9,203 bases of DNA, from positions 1 to 9,203 of the forward strand of contig CALXUL010000286.1 of assembly GCA_944391635.1 (NCBI GenBank). Direction: 5' to 3'. Both the position numbers and the translations under genes were made by a program. Source of the DNA: an uncultured Clostridia bacterium (GTDB taxonomy: Bacteria > Bacillota > Clostridia > UBA1381). The notes under the pieces were generated by a model. That model did no database searches, was not told the DNA's origin, and saw only the letters and a program-made list of their open reading frames with translations. Shown piece after piece: positions 7,244 through 9,203 of the stretch. The number at the start of each line of letters is the position of its first letter. The stretch's first letter is position 1.

Positions 7244-9196
7244 ATGAGCGGAGAACATTTGGTGGGGAAGGTTCTTCAAGGACGCTATGAGATACTTGAA
7301 GTGATAGGAATTGGCGGAATGGCAACGGTATATAAAGCGCATTGCCGTCTGCTTAACCGCTATGTTGCAGTAAAAGTACTTAAAGAATCACTTAATAATG
7401 ATTATGAAATTCTCCAGCGTTTTAAAACAGAATCGCGCGCGGCTGCAAGTCTGACACATCATAATATTGTAGCAATTTATGATGTCGGCGAAGAGGACGG
7501 GCTTAATTATATTGTAATGGAATTGGTTGATGGCATTACGCTAAAGGAGTATATAAGCCGTGTTCGGTATCTGCCTTGGAAAACAGCCTGCGATTTTGCT
7601 ATGCAGATAGGTCTTGCCTTACAGTGCGCGCACGAGAATAATATAGTACATCGTGATATTAAGCCGCACAATATACTTATAACCAAAGATTTTATTGTAA
7701 AGGTAGCGGATTTTGGAATAGCCCGTGCTGTAACCAGTGACACACTTGTTACAGGACATGAAACTATGGGCTCGGTAAGATATATTTCACCGGAGCAAGC
7801 GCGCGGCGGATATGTTGATGCAAGAAGCGATGTATATTCGCTTGGCGTTGTGCTATATGAAATGCTGACAGGACGAGTGCCGTTTGACGGCGATAATCCA
7901 GTGTCGATTGCTATGATGAAGCTTAATGATAATCCTATAAGCTGCCGTATTATTAATCCTGATATTCCTCTAGATGTTGAGGCTATAACAATGAAAGCTA
8001 TTGCAAGAGAGCAGCATGCAAGGTATCAGTCAGCGATGGATATGGTTACCGATTTAAGGACATTGCTTGATGGTGGGACAATTAATAATGAAGCATATGA
8101 TGAAGAAAGAAACCAAGAGGAAGACAATATGAGCTATCAGAGAAGGCGCACCCATACAGCGCAGAGAAAAACTAAAAAGAAAAATAAACCCAGTTTAAAA
8201 GTAATAATTGCAACAGCAGTTGGTGCAGCAGTGGTTTTGGGACTTTTGGTGTATGCGCTAATGAGCGGTGGCGCAAAGGAAGTTGAAGTGCCTGAAATAC
8301 TTGGCATGACACTTGATGAGGCGGTTTCATACGTTGAGGAGTTTGGGCTTGAGATTGATGAAAAGAATATAGAATATGAACCGTCTGACGAGTATGAGAT
8401 TGACCAGATTATGCTCCAGGATCCTGGTGCGCATCAGTATATGAAACAGAATAAAAAGATAAAAATAACAATCAGTACTGGAGATTCAGAAGCAGATATT
8501 CCGATGCCGGACGTTACAGGAAAGTCTTTTGAAGATGCAAGCGAGATACTCGAAGCTAAGAACCTTTCAGTATCAAGAATAGATGAGGTGAGTGAAAGCG
8601 TAAAAGAAGGATATGTTATACGTCAGTCGCCGTCTGAAGGCGTAATGGTTTCGGAAAATACAAGCGTGCTGCTGCATGTATCAAGCGGTTCGGGGGAATC
8701 TAAAGAAGTTCCGAGCGTTGTCGGAAAAACTCTGCAAGCTGCACGGGAGGCAATTACTTCTGCTGGATTTAAGGTAAGCATTTCAGAAAAAGAAAGTGAA
8801 AACGATATAGGAAAGGTAATATCACAGAAACCGTCGAAAGGCTCTACAGCTAAAGAGGGCGATTATATTACTATCGTGGTGGGCGTAGAGCCTGAAGAAG
8901 AGGAACCTACCGCAACACCTACTCCCAAACCGGTAGTAACTGAGGCACCGACTACTCCTGCACCTGTAACGCCAACACCTGAGCCTGTGACAAGGAAAAC
9001 TATATCTATTCAAATACCCGAAACGGCAGGCGATGTTGTGCAGGTTAAAGTAGTGGCAAACGGTAAAGTTATTCATGATGCACAGCACAAAAAGTCTGAG
9101 GGGACGGTAGATATTCCGGTTGAAGCAAGGAATGACGCTACGGTTGAAGCATATATAGACGGGCAGCTTGTGATGAGCCGGGTTATAGAGTTTTAA
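7244..9196 (+). CDS. prkC: PASTA-domain Ser/Thr protein kinase (PrkC/PknB family)
   Basis: A membrane-spanning Hanks-type kinase that in this family senses muropeptides or lipid II outside the cell and phosphorylates proteins of cell-wall synthesis, translation and division. The 650 residues contain a cytoplasmic kinase domain (about 15-275) with glycine loop GIGGMATVY (22-30), K44 in VAVK, E63 as candidate helix-C glutamate, HRDIKPHN (136-143) and DFG (156-158). The activation loop holds T164, T167, T170 and T174 before GSVRYISPEQ. A basic juxtamembrane stretch (300-316) leads to one transmembrane helix (about 319-339). Outside are three PASTA repeats (about 345-412, 418-480, 487-547), a Glu then Thr/Pro-rich linker (549-583) and a final beta-rich domain (584-650) ending EAYIDGQLVMSRVIEF. 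There is no signal peptide; the single helix acts as the anchor. It lies 16 bases after its phosphatase. Confidence 0.96.
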   Translation: MSGEHLVGKVLQGRYEILEVIGIGGMATVYKAHCRLLNRYVAVKVLKESLNNDYEILQRFKTESRAAASLTHHNIVAIYDVGEEDGLNYIVMELVDGITLKEYISRVRYLPWKTACDFAMQIGLALQCAHENNIVHRDIKPHNILITKDFIVKVADFGIARAVTSDTLVTGHETMGSVRYISPEQARGGYVDARSDVYSLGVVLYEMLTGRVPFDGDNPVSIAMMKLNDNPISCRIINPDIPLDVEAITMKAIAREQHARYQSAMDMVTDLRTLLDGGTINNEAYDEERNQEEDNMSYQRRRTHTAQRKTKKKNKPSLKVIIATAVGAAVVLGLLVYALMSGGAKEVEVPEILGMTLDEAVSYVEEFGLEIDEKNIEYEPSDEYEIDQIMLQDPGAHQYMKQNKKIKITISTGDSEADIPMPDVTGKSFEDASEILEAKNLSVSRIDEVSESVKEGYVIRQSPSEGVMVSENTSVLLHVSSGSGESKEVPSVVGKTLQAAREAITSAGFKVSISEKESENDIGKVISQKPSKGSTAKEGDYITIVVGVEPEEEEPTATPTPKPVVTEAPTTPAPVTPTPEPVTRKTISIQIPETAGDVVQVKVVANGKVIHDAQHKKSEGTVDIPVEARNDATVEAYIDGQLVMSRVIEF

Positions 9197-9203
9197 TATG
9201 TTA

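Noticed and set aside
8888..8992. Thr/Pro-rich stretch considered as a tandem DNA repeat
   Set aside because: The repetition is at protein level (TPTP-type units) and the codons vary; it is a flexible linker in the kinase, not a DNA repeat array.
1..9203. Search for a novel defence, mobile or biosynthetic system
   Set aside because: Every gene matches a known housekeeping family with intact motifs, spacing is operon-like throughout, and no foreign composition, terminal repeats or integrase/transposase traces are visible.

Overview
This window is a run of eight genes on the plus strand, with almost no non-coding DNA. The gene set and order are priA (5' truncated), def, fmt, a YugP-type zinc peptidase, rsmB, rlmN, a PP2C phosphatase (stp/prpC) and a PASTA Ser/Thr kinase (prkC/pknB). 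This order is a well-known housekeeping cluster of Firmicutes. The AT-rich composition, strong AGGAGG-type ribosome binding sites, two TTG starts, the YugP gene between fmt and rsmB, and a Thr/Pro-rich linker plus extra C-terminal domain in the kinase point to a Clostridia-class anaerobe. I cannot name the genus from the sequence.

Layout: bases 1-2032 hold the C-terminal part of the replication-restart helicase PriA, whose reading frame is open to the left edge. Bases 2051-2500 and 2514-3431 hold peptide deformylase and methionyl-tRNA formyltransferase, the enzymes that remove and add the formyl group of initiator methionine. Bases 3445-4128 encode a small membrane zinc metallopeptidase. Bases 4129-5409 and 5409-6440 encode two rRNA-modifying enzymes, RsmB (16S m5C967) and RlmN (23S m2A2503/tRNA m2A37); they overlap by one base. 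After a 61-base gap, the longest in the window, come the PP2C phosphatase (6502-7227) and the membrane-bound PASTA kinase (7244-9196), an antagonistic pair for protein phosphorylation linked to cell-wall status.

Gene spacings are 18, 13, 13, 0, -1, 61 and 16 bases, so the whole set is probably one transcription unit, with the 61-base gap the only plausible place for an internal promoter. I see no terminator, RNA gene, mobile element, CRISPR array, long repeat or broken gene. All expected catalytic motifs are present in each enzyme. I found no convincing undescribed system. The useful corrections are three start sites (fmt at 2514, rlmN at 5409, stp at 6502) and recognition that priA extends left of the window.
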